The notes beneath the pieces are model-generated. The model saw only the letters and a program-made list of their open reading frames with translations. It was not told the DNA's origin and made no database searches. Positions 33,066 to 41,918 of a stretch of 64,000 bases of DNA are shown in pieces. The stretch spans positions 310,001-374,000 of the forward strand of contig JBJLIX010000001.1 in assembly GCA_045563675.1 (NCBI GenBank). Direction: 5' to 3'. The position numbers and the translations under genes are program-made. This stretch comes from AEGEAN-183 sp045563675 (GTDB lineage: Bacteria; Pseudomonadota; Gammaproteobacteria; Magnimaribacterales; Magnimaribacteraceae). Positions within the stretch are counted from its first letter, which is position 1. Every line of letters starts with the position of its first letter.

Positions 33066-34157
33066 ATGGAAATAAACAGCATCCAAGAGCTAATAGATGA
33101 CATTTCTGATGGAAAGATGATAGTGCTTATGGACGATGAAGATCGTGAAAATGAAGGAGATTTAATACTTGCTGCAGAAAAAGTAACGCCTGAAGCTATA
33201 AACTTCATGGCAACACATGCAAGGGGATTAATTTGCCTTGCTTTAAATCATCAAAAGTGCGAACAACTCAATCTAGAGCCCATGGTAAAAGATAATGGAG
33301 ATCTTCATGGCACGGCATTTACAGTTTCAATAGAAGCTGCAGAAGGAGTTACTACTGGTATTTCTGCCTCCGATAGAGCCAAAACTATCTTAACTGCAGT
33401 TAAGGAAAATGCATCTCCAAAAGATATAGTCCAACCCGGCCATGTTTTTCCTCTTAGAGCTTCAGATGGTGGTGTACTAACAAGGGCTGGTCATACTGAA
33501 GCGGGTTTAGATCTCGCTAAATTAGCAGGCTTTCAAGAGGCTGCCGTTATCGTTGAGATAATGAATGAAGATGGCAGCATGGCAAGAAGGAAAGACTTAG
33601 AAAAATTTGCTGCTAAACACAGCCTGAAAATAGGAACAATAGCTGATTTAATTCATTACAGGAGTATTAACGAAAAAAGTGTTAAGAAAGTTGAATCTAC
33701 GGTTGTTAAAAATGAGCATGGGGAGTTCCTCTTATACGCTTATAAAGATACAATTTTTAATCAATTACATCTGGCATTAGTCAAAGGAGAAATCTCTTCT
33801 AAGAAAGATGTAACAGTAAGAGTTCAAACTATAAATACACTACAGGATGTAATGGGTATAAATGGTTTTGGAAGTAGAGTTTCTTTCACTCAATCCCTTA
33901 AAAGGATAGATGAGGGAGGCGAAGGTATAATACTTTTGCTCTCCCAAAAAGAAACAGATCAACAATTATTAAATAATATAAAGTTCCTCAAAGGAGAAAG
34001 TAAACACACCAAATCTGAAGTTGTAGACAAGAGAATCATAGGAATTGGTTCTCAAATACTTAGAGACTTGGGAGTAAAAAGAATGAAAGTTGTTGGAACT
34101 GAAGTGAAGTATCCGTTATCCGGTTTTGATCTAGAAATAACTGAATTTATAAATTAA
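33066..34157 (+). CDS. ribB: DHBP synthase fused to a degenerate GTP cyclohydrolase II domain
   Basis: 363 residues. The first about 200 are 3,4-dihydroxy-2-butanone 4-phosphate synthase, with the acidic DDEDRENEGDLILAAEK, RAGHTEAGLDLAKLAGFQEA and HSLKIGTIADLIHYR. The C-terminal 150 residues align with GTP cyclohydrolase II but lack its active site. The zinc-binding HSECLTGD...CDC region reads RVQTINTLQDVMGINGFG with no cysteine. The RQEGR position reads SQKETD. Only DHBP synthase activity is expected, as in the RibBX-type proteins described in proteobacteria. A functional RibA should be encoded elsewhere. Confidence 0.92.
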   Translation: MEINSIQELIDDISDGKMIVLMDDEDRENEGDLILAAEKVTPEAINFMATHARGLICLALNHQKCEQLNLEPMVKDNGDLHGTAFTVSIEAAEGVTTGISASDRAKTILTAVKENASPKDIVQPGHVFPLRASDGGVLTRAGHTEAGLDLAKLAGFQEAAVIVEIMNEDGSMARRKDLEKFAAKHSLKIGTIADLIHYRSINEKSVKKVESTVVKNEHGEFLLYAYKDTIFNQLHLALVKGEISSKKDVTVRVQTINTLQDVMGINGFGSRVSFTQSLKRIDEGGEGIILLLSQKETDQQLLNNIKFLKGESKHTKSEVVDKRIIGIGSQILRDLGVKRMKVVGTEVKYPLSGFDLEITEFIN

Positions 34158-34159
34158 AA

Positions 34160-34633
34160 ATGAACCAAAAGGGAAAAAATGATTTTAAAGCTTCGAAAGT
34201 TTCTAAAGAAGCTAAATACGGCATTATTTCAACTCAATGGAATAAATTTGTTGTAGATGTAATGCTTGAAAATGCAGTACACGAATTAACCTCCCAAGGA
34301 GTTGATCCTAAAAACATCAAAAAAATAGAGGTTCCGGGGTCCTATGAGCTTCCTATTGCAGCCCAAAAGATGCTCGAAAAAAATGTAGATGCCGTGATTG
34401 CTTTAGGGGCAGTTATTAAAGGAGAAACTCCACACTTTGAGTTTGTTTCAAGCAGCTGTGCAAATGGTTTAACCAGGGTATCCTTAGATGCTAAGAAACC
34501 AGTATTATTTGGAGTCCTGACAACTGAAACAGAAGAACAGGCAATAGAAAGAGCCGATCCTGAGAGGGGAAATAAAGGAGGAGAAGTAGCCCAAAGCGCA
34601 ATGGAATTGCTTGAGAAATTGTCCTCACTATGA
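34160..34633 (+). CDS. ribH: 6,7-dimethyl-8-ribityllumazine synthase
   Basis: Penultimate step of riboflavin synthesis; forms large hollow shells in many bacteria. It is 157 residues. Motifs are EVPGSYELPIAAQKMLEKN, VIALGAVIKGETPHFEFVSS and GVLTTETEEQAIERA. It is two bases after ribB and overlaps nusB by four. The first 15 residues are charged and poorly conserved. Confidence 0.96.
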   Translation: MNQKGKNDFKASKVSKEAKYGIISTQWNKFVVDVMLENAVHELTSQGVDPKNIKKIEVPGSYELPIAAQKMLEKNVDAVIALGAVIKGETPHFEFVSSSCANGLTRVSLDAKKPVLFGVLTTETEEQAIERADPERGNKGGEVAQSAMELLEKLSSL

Positions 34634-35016
34634 ATGTAAAATCTCCTACAAGATCAAGAGATAAAGCTCTCCAAACCCTTTATGAAATAGAGGTTGGTGG
34701 TCACGATCTTTCTGAAATTGATATCAATCTTCATTCAGATAAAAAAAACTCTTTTTATCAAGAAATCCTTAAAGGAGTTATAGAAGATAAAAATAACATA
34801 GACGAAGCTATCCAAAAAAACATGGATAGACCCCTAGAACGCCTAGATATAATAGAAAAGAACTCTTTAAGAATTGCCCTTTATGAGCTAATGAATAAGG
34901 ACCTTGATAAAGCGATAATAATAAATGAAGCCATAAGAGTCTCAAAAAAATACGGATCCGTTGAAGGTTATAAGTTAGTTAATGCTGTCTTAGATAATTT
35001 CGTTAAAGCGAATTAG
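34630..35016 (+). CDS. nusB: Transcription antitermination protein NusB
   Basis: Part of the rRNA antitermination complex with NusE/S10. It is 128 residues, all helical. TRSRDKALQTLYEIEVGGHD, ERLDIIEKNSLRIALYEL and NEAIRVSKKYGSVEGYKLVN with NAVLD are the family pattern. It ends the glyA-to-nusB operon and overlaps the convergent DUF3604 gene by 14 bases. thiL and pgpA, which often follow nusB, are elsewhere in this window. Confidence 0.95.
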   Translation: MNVKSPTRSRDKALQTLYEIEVGGHDLSEIDINLHSDKKNSFYQEILKGVIEDKNNIDEAIQKNMDRPLERLDIIEKNSLRIALYELMNKDLDKAIIINEAIRVSKKYGSVEGYKLVNAVLDNFVKAN

Positions 35017-37216
35017 GTTTAAATTCTACAAAAATTGGAGAAGACCATGCTCTCTCCTCAATTAGTGATAAACAATCACCAGTTCCTAAGCCGTTTGGAT
35101 CACCACAAAAATTTATCTTTAAACATTTTCCCATTTCGTCTTTCTCGCAATTTAATCCCCCAGCATTGATAGCCTTAGTAGGTTCTTGAATTGCCCTTAC
35201 ATAATACACAACTTCCCTATTACCTCCTTCAAACTGCTCGTCAATAAACTCTATAGAACAGCCTTCTTGAGAGGGTTCACACTCAAAAACTTTCCAAGGA
35301 TCCTCTATGAGAGGTCTTATAGGTTCTTTCTCATAAACCTGTGGTCTTATCCTAACAACCTCTATTCTGGTAATATTTTTTCTTTCATCTATTGGATTAA
35401 AACATTCTCCCCTACATAGATTTTCTATAACTTCTTTATTGCTTTCTCCGAATAAAGAATAGCTACAACCTCCTTTCTGTTTTTGAGCTCCCAGAGCTTT
35501 TACACTGAATTTGGGTGATGTAGACATCTGAACTTCACTACCCATTGGGTGTTTAAGTCCATCTTGATGATTGGTCAAATTAAACCACAGTAAAATTCTT
35601 TCTCCACTAGTTGCGTAGACTTCTTTGTTTATTAAAGATTCCCATATCTTCTCTCTATTGCGTGATTCAGAATGCGTAGCCACTAATCCACCTGTATACA
35701 AGAAAGAAGTTGCTCTTTCCAATTCACCAGGTATATCAGCGTTTAAATAAGTATCTGGATCTGGCCTTACCGACATTGGTAACTTAGGCTCTGTTAGTCT
35801 TGGGTTCAAAAGCTCTCTGGCAGATTGATTTTCAAAATCTAAGTGCGACTCTGTATTAAGTTTTCTTAAGGTCTCCTTGTAGCCCGTTCCAGGTCTTGCT
35901 TGATGATTATCACTCGAACCTATAAAACCATATCTATAACGGATAGGTACTTCCGTAGAAAAATCAGTTAGTGCTAATGAATATTGAACAGACATCTTAG
36001 GTCTAAAATCAAAAGCAGGTAAGAAACAATCCTTGCACTGTCCAGAATCCTTCCACTCAAAGGGGTCATACCCTGGAATTGTTAAGAGGCCATAAGGATA
36101 AATTGTTGCGAAATCTTCTCTAGCCTGTATAGCTCTGTTGTTACATTCTTCTTCAGAGCCTGCAGCAAGCCTACATCTTTCCTTTATTATGTCTCCTGCT
36201 TGAAAACATGTTGGTAGATATATTGAGCTTGGCTGCTGACAGGACTGACTTCCATCTAGATTGACCTCTATGGGTGCCCAATCTCTATATTCTTCTGAGT
36301 TTCCATGACCTGAATAAACCTCAATCAATCTGTTAAATACAGCATTATGATCTTTATCATTCAGCTGATTGTCCCAGGAAGACAAGGCAGGAGTAGTTCC
36401 TCCCCAAGCGCTTCCGTGAGGTATAACAATGGTGTCTAAATTAAGTTTTATTAGTTCTGAAAAAAGCTCTTCTGGGGTTCGGGCTTTTAGATAACAATCA
36501 GAATTTTCATCAATCTGCTCACGCTCCTTACAATCCTTATAGCCTTGAGCTACTAAGGATTTAAATCTCCAATTAAAGTAGTTTTTTCTATTCGAAAAAT
36601 CTAAAGCTGCAAAGGCAGCTGTGACCAGGGCATTATTGTTTACAAAGTTATCATGGGAGTCTGTTGCTATAGGTCTGTAAGGAACTTCTCCATCTTGTAT
36701 TCCTTTAATGATAATATTTTTATGACCGTAATGATTTTCTTTTTTATCTCCCATTTGAGTCCATTCCCACCCCAAAAAAGGAACAACAGAAGGCTCATCT
36801 AGTTCGCTGGAAATTTTTGCACAATTCTGTATAGAGCCAAGGCTGTCTTTCCACTCTCTCTTAGTTAACCATTCTGCATGATCAGTAACAGCAAAAAAAT
36901 CTAAGCTAGAACAAAACCTTGCATAATCACAAGCATCAGCTACTGGATGGACTCCTTCTCCTCCGGAGATAGGCAGATTAAACAACAAAGCATCTAAGGA
37001 AAAAGATGTATGCACATGTAAGTCACCAAAAAGTATCTGCTTAGGAGAACTTTCTCCACTTATAGGAAATTCAGCAACTTTTTTCGAGTTTGTTATTTCC
37101 CCTGGACCCTGGTATTCACCAAACCAATTAAGATAGGTTCCTAATAACAAAATCAATAAAGGAGCTGATAGAAAAGCTAAAGTGTAAGTTAGCCATTTCC
37201 AGTAGCCTTTTTTCAT
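35003..37216 (-). CDS. DUF3604 protein (PHP-like predicted metal hydrolase)
   Basis: 737 residues. An N-terminal hydrophobic segment (about residues 8-28) acts as signal anchor or signal peptide, so the bulk is periplasmic or surface-exposed. ILFGDLHVHTSFSLDALLFN is the DUF3604 signature and resembles the HxH metal motif of PHP phosphoesterases. FFAVTDHAEWL and GFIGSSDNHQARPGTGYKET supply further metal-ligand-like residues. Many cysteines suggest disulfides. The family is common in marine bacteria and its substrate is not established. It is four bases behind the 132-residue secreted-protein gene and at the end of the purA operon. Confidence 0.88.
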   Translation of the reverse strand: MKKGYWKWLTYTLAFLSAPLLILLLGTYLNWFGEYQGPGEITNSKKVAEFPISGESSPKQILFGDLHVHTSFSLDALLFNLPISGGEGVHPVADACDYARFCSSLDFFAVTDHAEWLTKREWKDSLGSIQNCAKISSELDEPSVVPFLGWEWTQMGDKKENHYGHKNIIIKGIQDGEVPYRPIATDSHDNFVNNNALVTAAFAALDFSNRKNYFNWRFKSLVAQGYKDCKEREQIDENSDCYLKARTPEELFSELIKLNLDTIVIPHGSAWGGTTPALSSWDNQLNDKDHNAVFNRLIEVYSGHGNSEEYRDWAPIEVNLDGSQSCQQPSSIYLPTCFQAGDIIKERCRLAAGSEEECNNRAIQAREDFATIYPYGLLTIPGYDPFEWKDSGQCKDCFLPAFDFRPKMSVQYSLALTDFSTEVPIRYRYGFIGSSDNHQARPGTGYKETLRKLNTESHLDFENQSARELLNPRLTEPKLPMSVRPDPDTYLNADIPGELERATSFLYTGGLVATHSESRNREKIWESLINKEVYATSGERILLWFNLTNHQDGLKHPMGSEVQMSTSPKFSVKALGAQKQKGGCSYSLFGESNKEVIENLCRGECFNPIDERKNITRIEVVRIRPQVYEKEPIRPLIEDPWKVFECEPSQEGCSIEFIDEQFEGGNREVVYYVRAIQEPTKAINAGGLNCEKDEMGKCLKINFCGDPNGLGTGDCLSLIEERAWSSPIFVEFKPNSL

Positions 37217-37220
37217 CTTC

Positions 37221-37619
37221 TTAATGTACTTGTATAGGAGTTCTATCTGAATGCGGGTTCTGTTCGTATAATGAGTAACTTCTTAAATTATCTTTTTCTA
37301 TAAAATAATGTTTTCTTTTAGGTTTATTAGTTAAAAGTTTAACTTTATAAAATTTTCCTTCACGAATACTCTCAACTAATAAGATCTTTTCTCCTTTTTT
37401 AATCCTATATAAATCTCTTGCATCTACAGTCATTCTTTGGAATGGATCTAAAAAGTCATCGTAACGGCTTATCTCTATTGCATCGTGAATATAATGGTAA
37501 AGCACTTCAGAATAACCTCTAGTCAAAACAAATTGCGTACCTACTTCATAACCAGAGTCTTCTTTTGAACTTAAAAAGAGAGATAAAGGTAATAATAAAA
37601 TAATAAGTTTTCGTTTCAT
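37221..37619 (-). CDS. Small secreted protein, paralogue of the gene at 50129-50527
   Basis: 132 residues with a signal peptide (MKRKLIILLLPLSLFLSS). The mature part starts SGYEVGTQFVLTRGYSEVLY and later has YRIKKGEKILLVESI and KFYKVKLL. The protein encoded at 50129-50527 has the same length and layout (NYEVGDVFESKKRT, YTLQKGDKIILLASL, QFFQVALV), so they are paralogues. The folds look all-beta, SH3-like, by eye. It overlaps purA as ATGA and precedes DUF3604 by four bases. Function unknown. Confidence 0.75.
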   Translation of the reverse strand: MKRKLIILLLPLSLFLSSKEDSGYEVGTQFVLTRGYSEVLYHYIHDAIEISRYDDFLDPFQRMTVDARDLYRIKKGEKILLVESIREGKFYKVKLLTNKPKRKHYFIEKDNLRSYSLYEQNPHSDRTPIQVH

Positions 37620-38905
37620 TGGCCTAAAGGATATTCTCTGATAATTATGTCTTCACGTCTAGGTCCTGTAGAAATCATAATTACAGGAACTCCACAAAGC
37701 TCTTCTATGGTCTCTATGAAGTGAACAACTTTAGGATCTAAATCTTTGAAATCACAAATTCCTGCTGTAGGCTTATCCCATCCTTCAAGCTCAATATATT
37801 TCGGTTTAACTTCATTTAAGGCCATGGACTCCAAAATCTCTTCTGAGGGTAAATTGCTTGAATATTCTGAACAAATTTTTATTGTTTTTAAACCATCCAA
37901 AACATCAATTTTTGTTAGGCATATTCCATTTATTCCATTTAAATAAACGGCATGAGATAAAAGCTTAGCATCAAGCCAGCCACACCTTCTTGGTCTTCCG
38001 GTTGTAGCTCCAACCTCACCTCCTTTCTCGGCGATGTAATCACCCGTCTCATCTTCTAGTTCAGTAGGAAAAGGACCTTCTCCAACTCTGGTCGTATATG
38101 CTTTGCATATACCAAGAGAATAATCTATGTTGGTTGCGCTTACGCCTGCTCCGGATGCAATACCCCCTAAGGAAGAATTACTGGATGTAACAAAAGGGTA
38201 AGTGCCTAAACTGTAGTCCAGAAGAGCTCCTTGGGCTCCTTCAAAAAGAACTGTCTTTGAAGACTCTTGTAGGTCTTTTAGTAATGAAATTACATTTCCT
38301 ACGAAGGGTTGTAATCTCTCAGATTGCTTTAAATTATTTTCAAATAATTCATTCAAATCTTCTTGTTGAGATTCATCATGCCTTTTAATTAAAAAGTTAT
38401 AAATATCAAGGGCTTCTTCTAATTTAACTTTTAAAACTTTGGGGTTATATAGATCTGCTACCCTTATTGCCCTTCTACCTACCCTGTCTTCGTAGGCTGG
38501 TCCTATGCCTCTCCCTGTGGTCCCTATTTTCGTTCCACTGCGTGACCTTTCTCGAAGCTGATCTATTTTTATGTGATAAGGCTGAATTAGACATGCTGCA
38601 TTACTTACAATTAATCTGTCGCTGATATCTCCAATAAACTCAAAGGCATCATCAATTTCAGAGAAAAGTGCTTCAAGGCTTATAACAACTCCTCTTCCTA
38701 AAAAGCATTTAATATTTTTATGACAAATAGATGAAGGTAATAGATGGAAAACGACTTTTTTTCCATTGACAATAAGAGTATGGCCAGCATTATGCCCTCC
38801 CTGATATCTTACAGCCGCATTTATGTCTTTAGATAGAACATCAACGACTTTACCTTTTCCTTCATCTCCCCACTGTAAACCTAAAAGCGATATTGAATTA
38901 ATCAT
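37616..38905 (-). CDS. purA: Adenylosuccinate synthetase
   Basis: GTP-dependent conversion of IMP to adenylosuccinate in AMP synthesis. It is 429 residues (E. coli 432). The P-loop-like GLQWGDEGKGKVVDVLS and GGHNAGHTLIV near the start carry catalytic Asp and His. GTTGRGIGPAYEDR, TTGRPRRCGW and ISTGPRRED are also seen. It follows hisZ with an 8-base overlap, the usual gammaproteobacterial order. Confidence 0.97.
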   Translation of the reverse strand: MINSISLLGLQWGDEGKGKVVDVLSKDINAAVRYQGGHNAGHTLIVNGKKVVFHLLPSSICHKNIKCFLGRGVVISLEALFSEIDDAFEFIGDISDRLIVSNAACLIQPYHIKIDQLRERSRSGTKIGTTGRGIGPAYEDRVGRRAIRVADLYNPKVLKVKLEEALDIYNFLIKRHDESQQEDLNELFENNLKQSERLQPFVGNVISLLKDLQESSKTVLFEGAQGALLDYSLGTYPFVTSSNSSLGGIASGAGVSATNIDYSLGICKAYTTRVGEGPFPTELEDETGDYIAEKGGEVGATTGRPRRCGWLDAKLLSHAVYLNGINGICLTKIDVLDGLKTIKICSEYSSNLPSEEILESMALNEVKPKYIELEGWDKPTAGICDFKDLDPKVVHFIETIEELCGVPVIMISTGPRREDIIIREYPLGQ

Positions 38906-39896
38906 GCTTATTATTCAGTGAAGAAATTTCGGATACGGCCAACAAATCTAAATCGAAACCAACTGCAGACCTAGAGCGCGTTCCTTCTTTTGTTAATCCA
39001 TCATACCTGCCGCCTTTGCTCAAACAATAACCGGCTTCTTTGCTAAATGCAGAGAAAACAACACCGGTATGATATTTAAACCCCGGTATCTCTCCTAAAT
39101 CTAGGTGTAATGTTACATCTTCATCAACAGGCAGATTGTCTAACAAAGATTTTAGGTAATCTATTTTTTGTTTCACCTCTTTCCCTAAATGCGCTAATTC
39201 CTTTTCAGCTTTATTTAGTACATTTTTATCTCCATACATCTTAGAAACATTTAGTAATAAATCTACATTTTGATCAGTTAAACCCTTATCTGATAAGTCT
39301 CTGATATCAGACTGGGATTTTTTTGATAAAACAGATTCCAACTCACTGCGTAGAATGGGGCTGTCTCCTATAGTGTTAAGAATAGAATTTATCAATCCAG
39401 ATTCTCCAATACTAAGAGTAATATCATTAACTCCAAGAGTTTTAAGACTTTCAACCATGAGATTAATACTTTCTATATCAGCGTCGATAGAAGGGTCCCC
39501 GAAGATCTCAGATCCTACTTGAAATGTCATTCTTGATCTTGAGATAGATGAAAATTCTTTCTTTAAAACCTCTCCCGCATAACATAAGCGAGTAATTCCT
39601 GAAGACTCTAGTCTGTAGGCATCAATTCTTGCAGCCTGTTCCGACATATCAGGTCTAATTGAAACGCTTTGGTTGGATACTTCATCTATAAATGTAAAGG
39701 CATGAGAAGCTATTTCATCATGGGCTTCACCTCCGAGAGTCTTTGTTAACTCTAATAAAGGCGGAATAATAAATTCATATCCTTCCTTTATATAGAGATC
39801 TATAAGTTTTCTCCTAAAATTCTCAACTTTTATTGCTCTTGGAGGAAGAATTTCTTCAACTCCCTCAGGAAGACTCCAAGGAATTTTTGAGGTCAT
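38898..39896 (-). CDS. hisZ: ATP phosphoribosyltransferase regulatory subunit
   Basis: HisRS-like regulatory subunit that pairs with a short-form HisG in histidine biosynthesis. It is 332 residues. SLPEGVEEILPPRA, FIPPLLELTKTLGG, SIRPDMSEQAARIDAYRL and late SKGGRYDGLTKEGTRSRSAV fit the family. It lacks the anticodon-binding domain of true HisRS. Its presence implies a HisG of the short type elsewhere in the genome. Confidence 0.93.
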   Translation of the reverse strand: MTSKIPWSLPEGVEEILPPRAIKVENFRRKLIDLYIKEGYEFIIPPLLELTKTLGGEAHDEIASHAFTFIDEVSNQSVSIRPDMSEQAARIDAYRLESSGITRLCYAGEVLKKEFSSISRSRMTFQVGSEIFGDPSIDADIESINLMVESLKTLGVNDITLSIGESGLINSILNTIGDSPILRSELESVLSKKSQSDIRDLSDKGLTDQNVDLLLNVSKMYGDKNVLNKAEKELAHLGKEVKQKIDYLKSLLDNLPVDEDVTLHLDLGEIPGFKYHTGVVFSAFSKEAGYCLSKGGRYDGLTKEGTRSRSAVGFDLDLLAVSEISSLNNKHD

Positions 39897-39912
39897 TTAG
39901 TTTTTTAACTTT

Positions 39913-40785
39913 CTAATCTATTTTTGACTGATCGAGATATTTAAAAAAGTCACTGTCTGGGTCAATTAATAAAATATCTCCTTTCGTTTCAAAAGTAGAC
40001 TGGTAAGCTTTTAGACTTCTTGTGAAATCGTAAAACTCTGGGTCTTTTGTATAAGCTGAAGCGTATGTAGAAGTTGCTTCAGCATCTCCATTTCCTTTTA
40101 TTATCTCTGCTTCTCTATAAGCATCGGCTAATATAACTGTCTTATCTTTATCAGCTGTGGCTCTTATCTTTTCAGCTACTTCGTTTCCTTGAGCTCTCAA
40201 TTCTCTTGCTAGCCTTTCTCTTTCGGTACGCATTCTGTTGTAAACAGATTCACTTACTTCTGAGGGTAAATCAATTTTTTTAACCCGAAGGTCTATAACT
40301 TCGACTCCCAGCTCTTCCTGCGCTATTTTGTCTAGCATTGTTGTTAATGAATTCATGAGCTGGTCCCTTTCACCTGAAACAACCTCATTTACAGTTCTCA
40401 CACCAAACTCATTTCTTAATCCAGTATCAACCCTTTGACTAAGGAGACGTTTTGCTCTTTCTTCATCTCCACCAGTGGTGGTGAAATACCTAGCTACGTC
40501 TTTAACTCGCCATTTAATGAAGGAGTCTACCATCAGAGCTTTTTTCTCCGAGGTTAGATATCTTTGTGGTTGAGCATCTAAAGTTAATATTCTTCCATCA
40601 AAATAACGTACTGAGTTAATAATAGGCCATTTGAAATGCAAACCAGGCTCGACATCAAATTGAACAATTTCTCCAAACCTTAATTTCACTGCTCTTTCAA
40701 TCTCGCTTACAACAAAAAGCGATTGAGAAAGAAATATCACAACAATAAGGCTAAAAGCCGAAATAAAAATATTAGATTTTTTCAT
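39913..40785 (-). CDS. hflC: FtsH protease modulator HflC
   Basis: SPFH/band-7 membrane protein that forms the HflKC cage around FtsH. It is 290 residues with one N-terminal helix (NIFISAFSLIVVIFLSQSLF). EIERAVKLRFGEIVQFDVEP begins the SPFH domain. A long helical region with RTERERLARELRAQGNEVAE follows. A full Shine-Dalgarno AAAGGAGGT lies just upstream of the ATG. It is 14 bases after hflK. Confidence 0.96.
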   Translation of the reverse strand: MKKSNIFISAFSLIVVIFLSQSLFVVSEIERAVKLRFGEIVQFDVEPGLHFKWPIINSVRYFDGRILTLDAQPQRYLTSEKKALMVDSFIKWRVKDVARYFTTTGGDEERAKRLLSQRVDTGLRNEFGVRTVNEVVSGERDQLMNSLTTMLDKIAQEELGVEVIDLRVKKIDLPSEVSESVYNRMRTERERLARELRAQGNEVAEKIRATADKDKTVILADAYREAEIIKGNGDAEATSTYASAYTKDPEFYDFTRSLKAYQSTFETKGDILLIDPDSDFFKYLDQSKID

Positions 40786-40799
40786 TTGTTTACCTCCTT

Positions 40800-41918
40800 T
40801 TATTGCCTATTTCTTTTTCTAATTTCTTCTATCACTCTATCTGTAAGTTCTCTGATCGAAGTTGCGCTATTGTCCCTACCTGGACTAGACGGTTGAACTG
40901 ATACTGCCTCTTCAGACTGTCTAGCTATCTTGTCTAGTGGTAAGTAAAGAATATTGTTACCACCTTCAACATCAACCATAACTTTAGTACTGTTAGACAT
41001 TACGTTTTGTACTGCCTCTATATAAAGTCTATTTCTAGTAACCTCTGGCGCCTTCTGATATTCAGACAAGAGCAAATCAAATCTAGTCGCTTCACCTTGT
41101 GCTTCAGCAATTACTTGCGCTTCATAAGCCCTAGCATCCTGAATCATTCTTTGAGCTTGCCCTCTTGCTTCTGGTACAAGGCCGTTAGCATAAGTTTCAG
41201 CTTCATTTCTAACTCTGACTTCGTCTTCCCTAGCTTTTATAACGTCATCAAAAGCTGCTTGAACTTGATCTGGAGGAGCGGAATCTTCTATATTTACTAT
41301 GACTACTTGTAATCCAGTTTCATAGCGATCTAAGTATTCCTGAAGTCTAATTTTTGTTAATTGTGCTATCTGCTCTCTCCCAGTTGTCAGGGCATCGTCC
41401 ATAATTGAACTGCCTACGACATGGCGTAAAGCGCTTTCAGTTGCTTGGGCCAAGCTGTTATCAGGCTCTCTGATTTCCAAAACGTATCTTTCAGGATCAT
41501 TTATTTGGTACTGTACTGAAATAGTAACAGCAACGATGTTCTCATCTTTTGTTAGCATTAAAGCGTCATGCCTATGGGGCCTTACTCTAACTACATCAAC
41601 AATTGTCCAGCTATCGATAATGGGCGGGTTCCAGCGTAATCCAGGTCCTTTTGTTTCCATATATTCACCTAGCCTTAGAACAACAGATCGTTCTGCTTGC
41701 TCTACTTGGTAAATACCCAAGCCAACCCAAATAAGAACTACAAGAATAAATCCAGAAAAAATATTTTTCTTTGAGAATCCAGGGCCAGATCCATCAGAAG
41801 ATCCGCCTAAAATGCTATTTAATTTTTCTTTAAATTTATTTATTGCCTCATCGATATCAGGAGGACCGTCTTTTCTTCCCCAAGGATCTTTATTTTTATC
41901 ATTTCCATTCCAAGACAT
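40800..41918 (-). CDS. hflK: FtsH protease modulator HflK
   Basis: SPFH-family partner of HflC. It is 372 residues. A cytoplasmic N-terminal stretch rich in Gly/Lys/Asp (MSWNGNDKNKDPWGRKDGPP) precedes one helix at about residues 52-70 and the SPFH domain (VEQAERSVVLRLGEYMETKG). The long helix contains PEARGQAQRMIQDARAYEAQ. The C-terminus is polar and Ser/Arg-rich. Its start codon shares a base with the hflX stop. Confidence 0.96.
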   Translation of the reverse strand: MSWNGNDKNKDPWGRKDGPPDIDEAINKFKEKLNSILGGSSDGSGPGFSKKNIFSGFILVVLIWVGLGIYQVEQAERSVVLRLGEYMETKGPGLRWNPPIIDSWTIVDVVRVRPHRHDALMLTKDENIVAVTISVQYQINDPERYVLEIREPDNSLAQATESALRHVVGSSIMDDALTTGREQIAQLTKIRLQEYLDRYETGLQVVIVNIEDSAPPDQVQAAFDDVIKAREDEVRVRNEAETYANGLVPEARGQAQRMIQDARAYEAQVIAEAQGEATRFDLLLSEYQKAPEVTRNRLYIEAVQNVMSNSTKVMVDVEGGNNILYLPLDKIARQSEEAVSVQPSSPGRDNSATSIRELTDRVIEEIRKRNRQ

